DNA of 37,059 nucleotides, from positions 1 through 37,059 of the forward strand of contig NZ_DATCTO010000098.1 in the NCBI RefSeq assembly GCF_036567905.1. Reading direction: 5' to 3'. The DNA is from Candidatus Binatus sp. Its GTDB lineage: Bacteria; Desulfobacterota; Binatia; Binatales; Binataceae. Position numbers and translations under genes: made by a program. Positions 1-9,995 of this stretch are shown piece by piece (position 1 is the stretch's first letter; the number at the start of each line of letters is the position of its first letter). The notes under the pieces were generated by a model. That model was not told the origin of the DNA and ran no database searches. It saw only the letters and a program-made list of their open reading frames with translations.

Positions 1-1187
<1,187 letters not shown>

Positions 1188-1279
1188 CTACCAAGACAGT
1201 CGCTGCACCCACGGCGGGTTTCGCATACAACTAAGTTCCCCCGTCGCTGCTCTGCTCTACGCGCGCGATGCGGGGCAGT

Positions 1280-2119
1280 TCAATGCGGCTGGGGTTCGGT
1301 CGCGGGCTTGGTGAACTTGAGCGTCATCCGGTCGCTCTCTCCGATCGCCAGATACTTGGCGCGATCCTTTTCACCCAGGCGCAAGGTTGGCGGCAGATAC
1401 CATACCGGATGGTCGCGCAGGTCCTTGGGATTTGCGTTGATTTCCGAGGCGCCCGTCAGTTTGAAGCCGGCCTCTTCCGCCAGCTTAATCATATAGTCCT
1501 GGCGCACATATCCGTTCTTGGCGTTGGGATCCTGCGGCTGCGACGGATCGGCGCGATGGTCGGTTATCCCCAAAATTCCGCCGGGTTTCAGCGCGCGGTA
1601 AAACGCCTTGAAGTAGTCTTGCGCGGTGCCGTGCGCAATCCAGTCGTGAACGTTGCGAAACGTCAAGACCATATCGGCCGAGCCGGCGGGCGCGATTTCG
1701 GTTTCAGCCGGCGGCTTGAGCGTGGTCACGATGACGCGGCCATAGACGGCGGGATCGGCCTTGAGCTTGTCCTGGAAAGTCTTGGCGCCCGGTCCGCCTC
1801 CCACCGCTTCGTAAAGCTTGCCGTGGTCCTTGAGCAAGGGCGCCAGAATCTCGGTGTACCAGCCGGCGCCGGGCGAGATCTCGACCACGGTCATCGCGGG
1901 CTTGATTCCGAAGAAGGTGAGCGTTTCGAGCGGATGGCGATATTTGTCGCGGGCCTTATTTGCCGCGGAACGCTGCGGTCCGGCGATCGCCGCCGAAAGC
2001 GCGTCCTCGGCGCCGGTGTCATCGCGGGAGGCTGTCGCCGGCCGCATCGATGAGATCGCAACGATCGATAGAGTAAGCAGGACATACAAGGGGAATCGGA
2101 TTTGGTGCTTCACTTGCAT
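1280..2119 (-). CDS. exported class I SAM-dependent methyltransferase-like protein
   Basis: A 279-residue protein with an N-terminal export signal: a hydrophobic stretch at about 9-24 followed by an Ala/Ser-rich cleavage region near residue 30. The remainder is a Rossmann methyltransferase core: motif I around VEISPGAGWYTE, an acidic end of strand 2, a later LTFRNVHDW stretch and ALKPGGILGITDHR as the post-motif region. It resembles the COG4798 group of predicted methyltransferases, which commonly carry signal peptides; their substrate is unknown. An extracytoplasmic methyltransferase would lack an obvious SAM supply, so the fold may serve another role. The downstream end lies 75 bases from the IS110 insertion. 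Confidence 0.78.
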   Translation of the reverse strand: MQVKHQIRFPLYVLLTLSIVAISSMRPATASRDDTGAEDALSAAIAGPQRSAANKARDKYRHPLETLTFFGIKPAMTVVEISPGAGWYTEILAPLLKDHGKLYEAVGGGPGAKTFQDKLKADPAVYGRVIVTTLKPPAETEIAPAGSADMVLTFRNVHDWIAHGTAQDYFKAFYRALKPGGILGITDHRADPSQPQDPNAKNGYVRQDYMIKLAEEAGFKLTGASEINANPKDLRDHPVWYLPPTLRLGEKDRAKYLAIGESDRMTLKFTKPATEPQPH

Positions 2120-2329
2120 GGGGGCCTTTTTCTCACTCTCTCAATTGCGAAACGCGTGGCGCTCGAGTTTCCAGGAACAACAATCTTACGCCGCACTCAT
2201 ATACGGGGCGAGGCGCCGGAATCGTGCATCGACGCCGGTGCACGGAGTGCGATAATTTTTTTCTGCGGCGCGCCTACGCGGGCGCGCGCCGCGCGCGGCA
2301 AACGTCCGACGCAGATCAGTCGTGGAGGT

Positions 2330-2440
2330 TCACGAGCGCTTTTTGCGGGTCTTTTTGCGCGACTCCCGGGTCTTGGCCTGCAGTCTGGATTTTTTCCGTT
2401 TGCGCCGCCGCTTGATTTCTTTTTGCCGTTCGCTTGCCAT
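2330..2440 (-). CDS. very small, highly basic protein (36 residues)
   Basis: An ORF below usual length cut-offs: ATG at 2440, stop at 2330, preceded by GAGAGG at good spacing. The product begins MASERQKEIKRRRKRKK and continues with Lys/Arg-rich sequence to the C-terminus; about half of its residues are Lys or Arg. It starts 22 bases after the stop of the periplasmic protein gene at 2463, so the two are probably cotranscribed. The composition suggests RNA or ribosome binding, like the small basic ribosomal proteins, but no family is recognised with certainty. Its support is the ribosome-binding site, the tight spacing and the biased composition. Confidence 0.6.
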   Translation of the reverse strand: MASERQKEIKRRRKRKKSRLQAKTRESRKKTRKKRS

Positions 2441-2462
2441 CTAACCTCTCTTCGCTTGTTAC

Positions 2463-3272
2463 TTAGTCCAGCGGGACCGTCCGTTCCACCTTTGCGCCGG
2501 AGTCGAGATGGATTCCAGCCGAAGTCACGTAGGGCTTGCCCTTGCCGGACCGATTTTCCACATAAGCGTCGTAGTCGCCCGGGTCAAGCTTGAAGCGATG
2601 CTCACTTCCGGGATCGCTCTCGGCGACTTTGGTCTGCGTTCCCGCGCGCAAAATTACCACGCGAGTCGAGTTGTCGAACGGAACTTTAGACATCACGGTC
2701 TGCACCACCAAGTCCGCCTTCACAACTTCGTCGAGCGTCAGCTTCGCGCCATGCCCGGGCGCGAGCGCCACCGCGTGCCAGTCGTAGCCTTGCGGGGGCG
2801 CATCGACGTGGACGTTCACCTGTTGGGGCGCGAACAGATACTTGTCGCCCGTAATAAAGCTGGCGACCTTCGCGTGCGGCGAATCGGTGGTGGTCACGGT
2901 CACGCCGAAGCCGGGATCGGCGCCGGTCCTGTCTTTCACGCTGACCTGCAGCACGGCGACATTTTCAATGAGCACGGTGTGAGTGCGGCCGGCCTCGATC
3001 TGGACGCCGTCCTTGACGATCTGCCCGCCGACGATCGGCATCACCAGTTTGTATTGGCCCGGCGCCAGCGCGATCGACGAGCCGGGCGTGACCTGGCCGG
3101 CCTCCGTCCCGTTGGCCGCGATCAGGTGTGCGGGATTTTTCGCGCCCGCGCCGTCTTCGCCGAGTACGTCGAGCTTCAGGTTCCCGGTTTGGGCCGCGCC
3201 CGCAATCGCCGCGGCAATCGAGACGGCGGCGAGCAGGGCGATGGTGGTGGCGAGCAGGCGAATCGGTCTCAT
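2463..3272 (-). CDS. periplasmic beta-sandwich protein of unknown function (PEGA-like)
   Basis: A 269-residue protein with a signal peptide (MRPIRLLATTIALLAAVSIA, cleavage near AGAAQ). The mature part looks like two or three beta-sandwich modules: segments such as SIALAPGQYKLVMP and HRFKLDPGDYDAYVENR resemble the 'L-x-PG-x-Y-x-V' strands of PEGA and related surface modules. No catalytic motif was found. The gene is followed at 22 bases by the small basic protein gene. A role as an envelope or binding protein is inferred only from the export signal and fold type. Confidence 0.65.
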   Translation of the reverse strand: MRPIRLLATTIALLAAVSIAAAIAGAAQTGNLKLDVLGEDGAGAKNPAHLIAANGTEAGQVTPGSSIALAPGQYKLVMPIVGGQIVKDGVQIEAGRTHTVLIENVAVLQVSVKDRTGADPGFGVTVTTTDSPHAKVASFITGDKYLFAPQQVNVHVDAPPQGYDWHAVALAPGHGAKLTLDEVVKADLVVQTVMSKVPFDNSTRVVILRAGTQTKVAESDPGSEHRFKLDPGDYDAYVENRSGKGKPYVTSAGIHLDSGAKVERTVPLD

Positions 3273-3421
3273 ACGCGGATCGGTATCTTATGGGGGCGAT
3301 GCGGCGTGCGCTACCGCGCCCGGCTAGCGCGATTATGTGTTCGCTGTTCGCGCAAACCGTTTTCTCTTATCGTCGCACCGCGACCGAGATGCCGCGGCGT
3401 GAAGCGACCCGCCTGATTTGA

Positions 3422-4744
3422 TCAGGGGGTATAGAGCTCACACTCCGTGATCCCGCCGCCCACGATGAACCCGCCTGCGATCAGTACCTTCCCATTGAGC
3501 AGCAGCGTTGCAGTGTGCTGTTCGCGGGTCTGAAGCAGGTTGCAGGTGGCCGAGAAGGAATTGGCCACCGGATCATAGAGGTCATTGTTCGGGGTAATAA
3601 ACCCGCCGGTGGTAAAGCTGGCTGAGATGAGCACCTGACCCATTCGCGGGCCGCTGGTGAACAGCGTCGCGGCATCGTACGCTTTGGCGTTGACCATGTT
3701 CGGGCCGGCCGTAAAAGTCGCGGTGGCTGGATCAAAAATCTCGGTGGTATTGCTGACGTTGTCGGTGCTCATGGTAACCCCGCCTGCGACCAGTACCTTT
3801 CCGCTGATCAGTAGGGTCGAGGTATGAAGCCTTCGCGGATCGAGCAAACTGCCCGAAGCGGAGAAGGTGTTGCCGACCGGAGTGAAAAGGTCTGTTGGAG
3901 CGATGTACGAAAAACCGCTACCAACGCCACCGATCAGCAGCACGTCATTCGCCAAGGGACCCGCCGTAAACAGGATGTCGGTCTGGAGTTGGCGCGGATT
4001 CGTCAGGTCGCCGATTGTGCTGAAAGTCCCGGCCACCGGGTCGTACAATTCCGCGGCCGGCACCAGCGTGACCAAGGGTCCGCCGACGCCACCCGCGATC
4101 AAGACTCCACTGGTGGTCAAAGTCGCGGTGTGATACGAGCGGGTACTGTTCAGGGGGCCGGTCACGGTCCAGGTTCCGGTCGCTGGGTCGTATAGTTCTG
4201 CCGAGGCGATGCTATGGCCGGTGGGGTCGGAGCCGCCCGCGACCAGCACCTTACCGCTCGGCAGCAGCGTCGCTGTATGGGAAACTCTGCCGGTTGTCAT
4301 GCTCCCGGTTAAGCTGAAGGTACCGGTGACGGGATCGTAGAGTTCCGCGCTGGCCAGCGAGAGGCTGGCGCCCGGGCCATCGCCTCCCGCGATCAAGACT
4401 TTGCCCATCAGAGGGCCGCTCGTAAACAGCGTCGCCGTATGGGCATAGCGACCGACATTGAGGGGGCCGGTAACGCTGACGCTGCATGTAGCCGTCGAGG
4501 TTGGAGTCGGGGTCGGCGTCCGCGTCGAGGTACTGGTTGGGGTCGAAGTCCGCGTCGTGGTGGCGGTGGGAGTTAGCGTCGCGGTCGGCGTCGGGGTTGC
4601 GGACTGTGAACCCGTAGGGGTAGGCGTCGGGGTCTTTTTGTGCCGATGAAAAGACTGCCCGGAGCTACTGCCGTTATCGCAAGCAGAGAGAATAACAGCA
4701 AAACATAGTAACGCCGATAACAGTCTTAAGGACCGCAGCATCAA
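3422..4744 (-). CDS. kelch-repeat lipoprotein with Thr/Pro stalk
   Basis: A 440-residue protein. Residues 1-22 form a lipoprotein signal ending in the lipobox LSAC, so C22 is the predicted lipid anchor. Residues about 38-86 are a Thr/Pro/Ser-rich stalk (PTPTPT type). The remainder is a beta-propeller of kelch/galactose-oxidase type: six or so repeats of the form GR-x-x-HTATLL-x-x-GKVLVAGG ... AELYDPATGTF. Such proteins sit on the outer membrane surface or in the periplasm; ligands are not predictable. Its stalk resembles that of the lipoprotein at 14676, although the propellers differ. The upstream 480 bases carry no gene. Confidence 0.8.
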   Translation of the reverse strand: MMLRSLRLLSALLCFAVILSACDNGSSSGQSFHRHKKTPTPTPTGSQSATPTPTATLTPTATTTRTSTPTSTSTRTPTPTPTSTATCSVSVTGPLNVGRYAHTATLFTSGPLMGKVLIAGGDGPGASLSLASAELYDPVTGTFSLTGSMTTGRVSHTATLLPSGKVLVAGGSDPTGHSIASAELYDPATGTWTVTGPLNSTRSYHTATLTTSGVLIAGGVGGPLVTLVPAAELYDPVAGTFSTIGDLTNPRQLQTDILFTAGPLANDVLLIGGVGSGFSYIAPTDLFTPVGNTFSASGSLLDPRRLHTSTLLISGKVLVAGGVTMSTDNVSNTTEIFDPATATFTAGPNMVNAKAYDAATLFTSGPRMGQVLISASFTTGGFITPNNDLYDPVANSFSATCNLLQTREQHTATLLLNGKVLIAGGFIVGGGITECELYTP

Positions 4745-5224
4745 ATTCCTCCCAGATTTCGGTTAATCGAATCCAGGAGGATTTTCGATTTGACCGGAAT
4801 TTCGATTTTGAAGCCTGATGCACACTGTACGAAAGTCAGGCGTAGAGCAAACGTGAAGTTCGAGATCGGGTTTGACCTTGTGACTGAACCCGCGCGCAAA
4901 TCTCTGTGACTCCTGAATCCGGGTTTCAGGCCGGATTCAGGGATGAACTATTCAGCCTGACCCCGCCCGATTCGACGTGCTATGCGTACGCTATGGTCAA
5001 CCGCCAGGATCCCCCACACTCGCCGGCCTCGCCCGCAATCGGGCGACACCAGCTTCCTGCGGAAAAATTTTTGACGGAACAAAGCTAGAGCTAGAAGGGG
5101 GCCGTCCCAAAACCACTACCTAAGGTATAAATTGCGCTCTCCGGCTCTATTCGATCAGTCAGAATTGCGCCTGTCATCTCTCTTTCCACTTACTATCCGC
5201 TCGCGTTACGCTGGCTGAAAGCCA
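4745..5224. other. 480-base intergenic region between divergent genes
   Basis: No supported gene is present between the kelch lipoprotein (minus) and the EutBC gene (plus). It is more AT-rich than its surroundings and should contain both promoters; TATAAA at 5126-5131 and TTGACG at 5071-5076 are seen but are not a well-spaced pair. A perfect 11-base inverted repeat lies at 4912-4941. A 60-codon frame at 4906-5088 has no ribosome-binding site and no family features. Confidence 0.5.
4912..4941. repeat. perfect inverted repeat, 11-base arms
   Basis: CCTGAATCCGG at 4912-4922 and CCGGATTCAGG at 4931-4941 are perfect reverse complements around an 8-base loop. No T-run follows on either strand, so it is not a simple terminator. 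It lies about 280 bases upstream of the EutBC gene and could be a protein-binding site or a mobile hairpin. Confidence 0.55.
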
Positions 5225-7339
5225 ATGAAACTCTCGACCCGACTGCTCGGCACTTCCTACCGCTTCCGCTCGGTTAAGGAATTGCTTGCGCGCGCCAACG
5301 AAGCGCGCTCGGGCGACGAACTTGCGGGAATCGCCGCGCGCTCCGAGCGGGAACGAATCGCAGCCAAGGCGGTGCTCGCCGATCTCACGTTGAACGATCT
5401 CCGCGAGAACCCGGTCGTCGCCTACGACCGCGACGAAGTGACGCGCGTGATCGACGACGCGCTGGATCGCGACGCATTCGCCGCCGTGCGCAACCAGACC
5501 GTCGGCGAGCTGCGCGAATGGCTGCTCGATGACGCGACCACCGGCGACGCGATCCTCGCGACCGGGCGCGCAATCACCGCGGAGATCGCCGCTGCGGTCG
5601 CCAAGCTATGCGGCAATCTCGATCTGATCACGATTGCGTCGAAGATTCGCGTCGTCACCAGCGCGCGCACCACGCTTGGCCTCGCGGGCCGGCTCTCGAC
5701 GCGCCTCCAGCCCAACCATCCGCGCGACGATCTCACCGCAGTCGCCGCCGCCATTTACGAAGGCCTCGCCTACGCGACCGGCGACGCGCTCATCGGCATC
5801 AACCCGTGTATCGACGAGCCCGACAACATCCGCCGATTGCTCGAACTCACCGCCGACATCATCGAGCGCACCGGAGCGCCGACGCAAAACTGCGTGCTCG
5901 GCCATATCACGACGCAGATGCGCGCGCTCGAGGCCGGCGCTCCGATGGACATCCTGTTCCAGAGCCTGGCGGGAACGGAGAAGGGCAACGCCGGTTTCGG
6001 GATTACGGTCAGGATGCTCGACGAAGGCTACGCGATGATCCGCGAGACCGGCAGGATCCGCTCGGCGAACCTGATGTACTTCGAAACGGGGCAGGGCTCC
6101 GAGCTGTCCGCCGATGCGCACGAGGGCGCGGACCAGGTCACGCTCGAGGCGCGATGCTACGGGCTTGCGCGCCGCTACGCGCCGCTGCTGGTCAACACAG
6201 TGGTGGGCTTCATCGGCCCCGAATATCTGTACGACGCGAAACAAATCACGCGCGCCGGCCTCGAGGATCATCTGATGGGCAAGCTGCTCGGAGTCCCGCA
6301 CGGAGCCGACGCATGCTACACCAATCACGCTCGCGCCGATCAGAACGATTGCGAAAATCTGGCGGTGCTGCTGGCGTCGGCGGGATGCAACTACTTCATG
6401 GCGCTGCCGATGGGCGACGACGTGATGCTCTCTTATCAATCCACCAGCTATCACGATGCGGCGGCGCTGCGCGCAGTGCTCAAGCTGCGTACCGCGCCCG
6501 AGTTCGAGCAATGGTGCGAGCGCCGGGGGATTCTCCGCGACGGCTGTCTCACGGCGCGCGCCGGCGACGCGCGGCTGCTGCTGATGGATTCGCCGAGCAA
6601 GACCGACGGTGAGGCAGATTTCGACGCGATGCGCAAATCGACGCCCGCGCGGCTTGGGGTTGGACGCGCGGGTCCGCGCTACACGACGGCCGCGATGCTC
6701 TCTGTGCGGGCAGATCACGCGCGCGCCGTCGATGCGGTCACGGCGCTGGTCGGGCGAGATTGGCCGCAGCGCAACGGCCTGCTCGAAGTTCACTCGCAAG
6801 CGCTCACGCGCGAAGATTATATCCGCTATCCCGAGCGCGGCCGGCGTCTTGGCGCCGTCGATGCTGCTCGCGTCGCGCGACTTGCGCCGCGCGGACGCGG
6901 CAAATCGGCGACGCCCAGCGTGCTGCTATGCGTCGGCGACGGACTTTCATCGGCGGCGGTGGAGAAGAACGCGGGGCCGCTGATGCGCGCGCTCAGGCGG
7001 CGGCTCTCGTCGCGATACCGGCTCCTGAAGCCGATGTTCATTCGAAATGCGCGGGTCAGAATCGAAGACCATCTGGGCGAAATATTGCGCCCCGACGTGG
7101 TCTGCATGATCGTCGGCGAGCGTCCCGGCCTGGCCACCGCCGAGAGCCTGAGCGCGTACGTGATTTATCGGCCCACGCTCAAATCGATCGAGCCCGAGCG
7201 CACGGTGATATCGAACATTCATCGCGGCGGGATTCCGATCGCGCAAGCCGGGCGCAAAATCGCGGCGCTGATCGACGACGCGATCCGATTGCGGGCCTCG
7301 GGCGCCGCTCTCGCGCAGAAAATTGCGCCGGCAACGTGA
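5225..7339 (+). CDS. eutBC: ethanolamine ammonia-lyase, large and small subunits fused (EutB-EutC)
   Basis: The enzyme converts ethanolamine to acetaldehyde and ammonia with adenosylcobalamin. Residues 1-453 align along their whole length with EutB (begins MKLSTRLLGTSYRF, contains ARL-x-Q-type RLQPN, GINP, YFETGQGS and HARADQN, which hold the known substrate-contact Arg, Gln, Asn, Glu and Asp). Residues about 468-704 align with EutC (RKSTPARLGVGRAGPRY, GDGLSS, VRIEDHLGEIL, VGERPGLATAESL, ISNIHRGGIP). The two normally separate chains are joined by only about 15 residues (M454 on), and the N-terminal arm of EutC is missing. No eutA reactivase or microcompartment genes are nearby. The start is fixed by EutB homology; the ribosome-binding site is weak. 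Confidence 0.93.
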   Translation: MKLSTRLLGTSYRFRSVKELLARANEARSGDELAGIAARSERERIAAKAVLADLTLNDLRENPVVAYDRDEVTRVIDDALDRDAFAAVRNQTVGELREWLLDDATTGDAILATGRAITAEIAAAVAKLCGNLDLITIASKIRVVTSARTTLGLAGRLSTRLQPNHPRDDLTAVAAAIYEGLAYATGDALIGINPCIDEPDNIRRLLELTADIIERTGAPTQNCVLGHITTQMRALEAGAPMDILFQSLAGTEKGNAGFGITVRMLDEGYAMIRETGRIRSANLMYFETGQGSELSADAHEGADQVTLEARCYGLARRYAPLLVNTVVGFIGPEYLYDAKQITRAGLEDHLMGKLLGVPHGADACYTNHARADQNDCENLAVLLASAGCNYFMALPMGDDVMLSYQSTSYHDAAALRAVLKLRTAPEFEQWCERRGILRDGCLTARAGDARLLLMDSPSKTDGEADFDAMRKSTPARLGVGRAGPRYTTAAMLSVRADHARAVDAVTALVGRDWPQRNGLLEVHSQALTREDYIRYPERGRRLGAVDAARVARLAPRGRGKSATPSVLLCVGDGLSSAAVEKNAGPLMRALRRRLSSRYRLLKPMFIRNARVRIEDHLGEILRPDVVCMIVGERPGLATAESLSAYVIYRPTLKSIEPERTVISNIHRGGIPIAQAGRKIAALIDDAIRLRASGAALAQKIAPAT

Positions 7340-7374
7340 CTGCCGATACTCTCATCTTTCGCTTTCCGAATACT

Positions 7375-7399
7375 GGGTGCAGGGGTCACCCCTGCCGCG
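7375..7399. repeat. REP-like palindrome R1
   Basis: GGGTGCAGGGGTCACCCCTGC core: GCAGGGGT and ACCCCTGC are perfect arms around a single base. It sits between the EutBC stop and the NTF2-fold gene. It is one of at least five copies in the window (also 8751, 33841, 36502, 36569) plus the one cut by IS110. Confidence 0.85.
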
Positions 7400-7441
7400 G
7401 CTGGCGCGTGCTCATCCGAAAAACTACGCTGGAAAACTGCC

Positions 7442-7855
7442 ATGTCCGATCGCGAATCAGTGCTTGCCGCCAACCGCGCCTTTTACGACGCCTTCGAAAG
7501 TCTCGACGCGGAAAAGATGGAAGCGGTTTGGCTGCGCGACCCGCGAATCATTTGCATCCATCCCGGATGGCGCAAACTTTCGGGATGGGGCCCGATCATG
7601 GCGAGCTGGGAGCGCATCCTCGACAACGTATTCGAGATGAAGTTCGAGCTTGGCGAGATTGAAGTGACGATCAGCGGCGATCTGGCGATCGTCGTCGTCG
7701 AGGAAAGCCTGACCCAGCGCGGCTACGACGGCAACGAACGCTCGAACGTGCTCGCCACCAATGTGTTCGAGCGCGTGGGCAACCGATGGTTCATGGTGAT
7801 GCATCATGGGTCGCCGGTGCTCGCGCCGCCCGACGACGAGCCGCCGCTCCAGTAA
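7442..7855 (+). CDS. NTF2-fold (SnoaL/DUF4440-like) protein
   Basis: A 137-residue protein of the size of single-domain NTF2-fold proteins. It shows the N-terminal helices (SVLAANRAFYDAFESLDAEKMEAVW), a WRKLSGWGPIMASWERI helix, and the beta-sheet ending NVFERVGNRWFMVMHHGSP, typical of the ketosteroid-isomerase-like/nuclear-transport-factor 2 group. Members include small hydrolases, isomerases and ligand-binding accessories, and no specific activity can be assigned. It lies about 100 bases after EutBC with REP R1 between, and 40 bases before the next VOC gene. Confidence 0.8.
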   Translation: MSDRESVLAANRAFYDAFESLDAEKMEAVWLRDPRIICIHPGWRKLSGWGPIMASWERILDNVFEMKFELGEIEVTISGDLAIVVVEESLTQRGYDGNERSNVLATNVFERVGNRWFMVMHHGSPVLAPPDDEPPLQ

Positions 7856-7895
7856 TTCGCAAGCTGCCGCAACTGTGCGGGGAGAAAATTGGACG

Positions 7896-8762
7896 ATGCT
7901 CAAGCGCGTTGACAGAATTCAGATTGCGGTCGCCGACATCAATGCGGCCGAGCGGGTGGTCGCAGAAGTCTTTGGCGCGGAGCTAATTCGCCGCGACAAG
8001 GCGGCGCCGCTTGGCGCCAGGCGAACCACGATGCAAGCGGGGACGAGCCTCGTCGAAATTCTCGAACCCGACGGGGCAGGAGCGGTCCAGGATTTTGTCT
8101 CGAAGTGGCAGACCGGACTGTTCGGCGCGGGATTTTCGGTGGACGACCCCGCCGCCGCCGCGCATCACCTCGCCAAGTGCGGCGTCGGCTTCGAGCAATC
8201 CGCGGGACAACTCTATCTCGACGCCGCCGCGACGTTTGGGATGCGCACCGTAATTTCGCAGCATCAGGAACGCGCGCCCGCCGGCGCGATAAAATGGGCC
8301 TACGAAGTCACCAACGTCGTTGGCGATTGGCAGGCGGCGTCGGCCCGCTATGCGCGCATCTTCGGCCTCGACGCGGCGAAGTTCAGCCCGATCGAGAGCA
8401 AGGATTTCGGCTACACGGGTACGCTGACGCTGTTCGATCCTCCCGCGCGTCTTGACCGCGTCGAGATCGCGCAGATCACCGACGCCACGCTTGCGATGGG
8501 CCGTTTTCACCAACGGCGCGGCGATTCGCTGTACATGTTTTTCGTCGAGACCGACGACGTCGGCGCGCTCGAACGGCGCCTGCAAGAGCGCGGCGCGCGT
8601 TTCGCGGCGCATCACCGCGACGAGGCGGAGCTGGCGGAATTGTTCATCCATCCTTCGGCATTTCTCGGCGTGCTGGTCGGGGTGAGCCGCACCGAGCATG
8701 CGTGGCTGTGGTCGGGCGATCCCGAGCGTGCGCGGCGCGCCGCGACGGCGCGGCAGGGGTGA
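7896..8762 (+). CDS. two-domain VOC (glyoxalase-fold) protein
   Basis: A 288-residue protein made of two vicinal-oxygen-chelate halves (about 1-135 and 136-275). In the first half the usual metal-binding His of the first strand is replaced (RIQIAVAD), so a standard metal site is doubtful. The second half contains YEVTNVVGDWQAASARYARIFGL and ends in IHPSAFLGVLVGV. The ATG at 7896 is preceded by GGGGAG at 7879-7884; longer in-frame starts overlap the previous gene. The last codons and the stop codon lie inside REP-like repeat R2, so the C-terminal Arg-Gln-Gly is repeat-encoded. Substrate unknown. Confidence 0.8.
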   Translation: MLKRVDRIQIAVADINAAERVVAEVFGAELIRRDKAAPLGARRTTMQAGTSLVEILEPDGAGAVQDFVSKWQTGLFGAGFSVDDPAAAAHHLAKCGVGFEQSAGQLYLDAAATFGMRTVISQHQERAPAGAIKWAYEVTNVVGDWQAASARYARIFGLDAAKFSPIESKDFGYTGTLTLFDPPARLDRVEIAQITDATLAMGRFHQRRGDSLYMFFVETDDVGALERRLQERGARFAAHHRDEAELAELFIHPSAFLGVLVGVSRTEHAWLWSGDPERARRAATARQG

Positions 8763-8812
8763 CCCCTGCACCCGGTATTAAGGCCGCCCGCCGTTGGCGG
8801 GCGCGGCCGCGA
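8751..8812. repeat. REP-like composite repeat R2 (two hairpins)
   Basis: The first hairpin is the GGCAGGGGTGACCCCTGC palindrome (8752-8769) followed by ACCCG. The second is GGCCGC...GCGGCC at 8782-8808 with inner complementary arms. The whole 60-base unit is similar, in opposite orientation, to R3 at 33841-33899, which has both hairpins and the same TTAAGGCCGC joint. It fills the gap between the convergent VOC and sat genes and includes the VOC stop codon. Confidence 0.8.
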
Positions 8813-8819
8813 TTGCGGG

Positions 8820-9995
8820 CTACTTTGCCTCGCGCATCGCGCGCACCAGAATCGCCGCCAGCTCCGGCCGGGTGAATTCGGGCGGCGGCGCATCGCCCGC
8901 CCGCAGCATCTCGCGAACCTTCGTTCCCGACAGTATCAAGCGGTCTTGATCGGTATGCGGGCAGGTCTTGAACGACGCCATCGAATTGCATCGCTTGCAG
9001 TAGAACGTGTTCTCGAAGGTCAGCGGCGTTATCCCCATTTCGGACGGCTCGAAGCGCTCGAAGATTTTCTGCGCGTCGTAGCTGCCGTAGTAATTGCCGA
9101 CGCCGGCGTGATCGCGCCCGACGATGAAATGCGTGCATCCGTAGTTGCGCCGCGCGATCGCGTGCAGGATCGCCTCGCGCGGGCCGCCGTAGCGCATGTG
9201 CGCCGGGAACACGCCGATCATCGCGCGATTTTTCGGATAGTACAGGTCGAGCAGAACCTTGTAAGTCTCCATCCTGACCGCGGCGGGCACGTCGTCGCCT
9301 TTGGTTTCTCCAACCAGCGGATGGATCATCAGACCGTCGCAGATTTCGAGCGCCGCTTTCTGGATATACTCGTGCGCGCGATGAGTCGGGTTGCGGGTTT
9401 GGAAGGCGACGATTTTTTTCCATCCCCGCTCGCGAAACGCCGCCCGCGTCTGTCGCGGCTCGCGCGGAAATTCCAGGAAGGTGCGGCCCGGTATTTCCTC
9501 GATCAGTGTGAGCTTGCCCGCCAGGCAGTACGGCGGCATCGAGGTGACGTTCTTGGCCCCCGGATGCGCGTCCTCGGCGGTGCCGAAAACATTTTGCGCT
9601 TCGTTTTTGCGATCGACTTGGTAAATTTCCGCAAGCTTCAGAATCGCCAGCCGCCGGCCGTCTTCGGCCGCCAGCGCGATATCCTGTCCGGCTTTCAGTG
9701 ATTTCGCTTTCGCTTCATCGACGCCGAGTGTGATTGGAATGGACCACGGCACTCCCGACGCAAGCCGCATCTCGTCGCGCGAGCGAATATAGTCCGCCTC
9801 GCCCATGAAACCGGTCAGCGGAGAGAAGGCGCCTGACGCGAGCATCTCGAGATCGGCCAGGTCGCGCGCGTTGAGCGCAACGGCGGCGAGTTTCGCGCCG
9901 TGCGCCGCCAGCGCGGCGCGCTCGGAGGCCGGCGCTTTCAGATCGACCAGCTCGCCGCCGCCATGAGCCGCGATTGCGTCCTCGCGCACGCTCAT
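8820..9995 (-). CDS. sat: ATP sulfurylase (sulfate adenylyltransferase)
   Basis: A 391-residue monomeric-type ATP sulfurylase making APS from sulfate and ATP. It shows the N-terminal PUA-like part ([13 protein letters not shown]), the active-site [11 protein letters not shown] (QxRNP and HxxH), [11 protein letters not shown] and, near the C-terminus, a zinc-type [15 protein letters not shown] followed by [13 protein letters not shown]. The ATG overlaps the cysC stop by four bases (ATGA), so translation is coupled and the pair produces APS then PAPS. Whether it serves assimilation or sulfate-ester formation is not shown, as no reductase is nearby. Confidence 0.95.
   Translation of the reverse strand: MSVREDAIAAHGGGELVDLKAPASERAALAAHGAKLAAVALNARDLADLEMLASGAFSPLTGFMGEADYIRSRDEMRLASGVPWSIPITLGVDEAKAKSLKAGQDIALAAEDGRRLAILKLAEIYQVDRKNEAQNVFGTAEDAHPGAKNVTSMPPYCLAGKLTLIEEIPGRTFLEFPREPRQTRAAFRERGWKKIVAFQTRNPTHRAHEYIQKAALEICDGLMIHPLVGETKGDDVPAAVRMETYKVLLDLYYPKNRAMIGVFPAHMRYGGPREAILHAIARRNYGCTHFIVGRDHAGVGNYYGSYDAQKIFERFEPSEMGITPLTFENTFYCKRCNSMASFKTCPHTDQDRLILSGTKVREMLRAGDAPPPEFTRPELAAILVRAMREAK

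Noticed and set aside
2250..2310. GC-rich hairpin next to a T-run, looking like a terminator
   Set aside because: The T-run precedes the hairpin on the plus strand, and on the minus strand the hairpin is followed by A, so the order is wrong on both strands.
4906..5088. 60-codon frame in the intergenic region
   Set aside because: No ribosome-binding site, no family features, and the frame runs over the inverted repeat.
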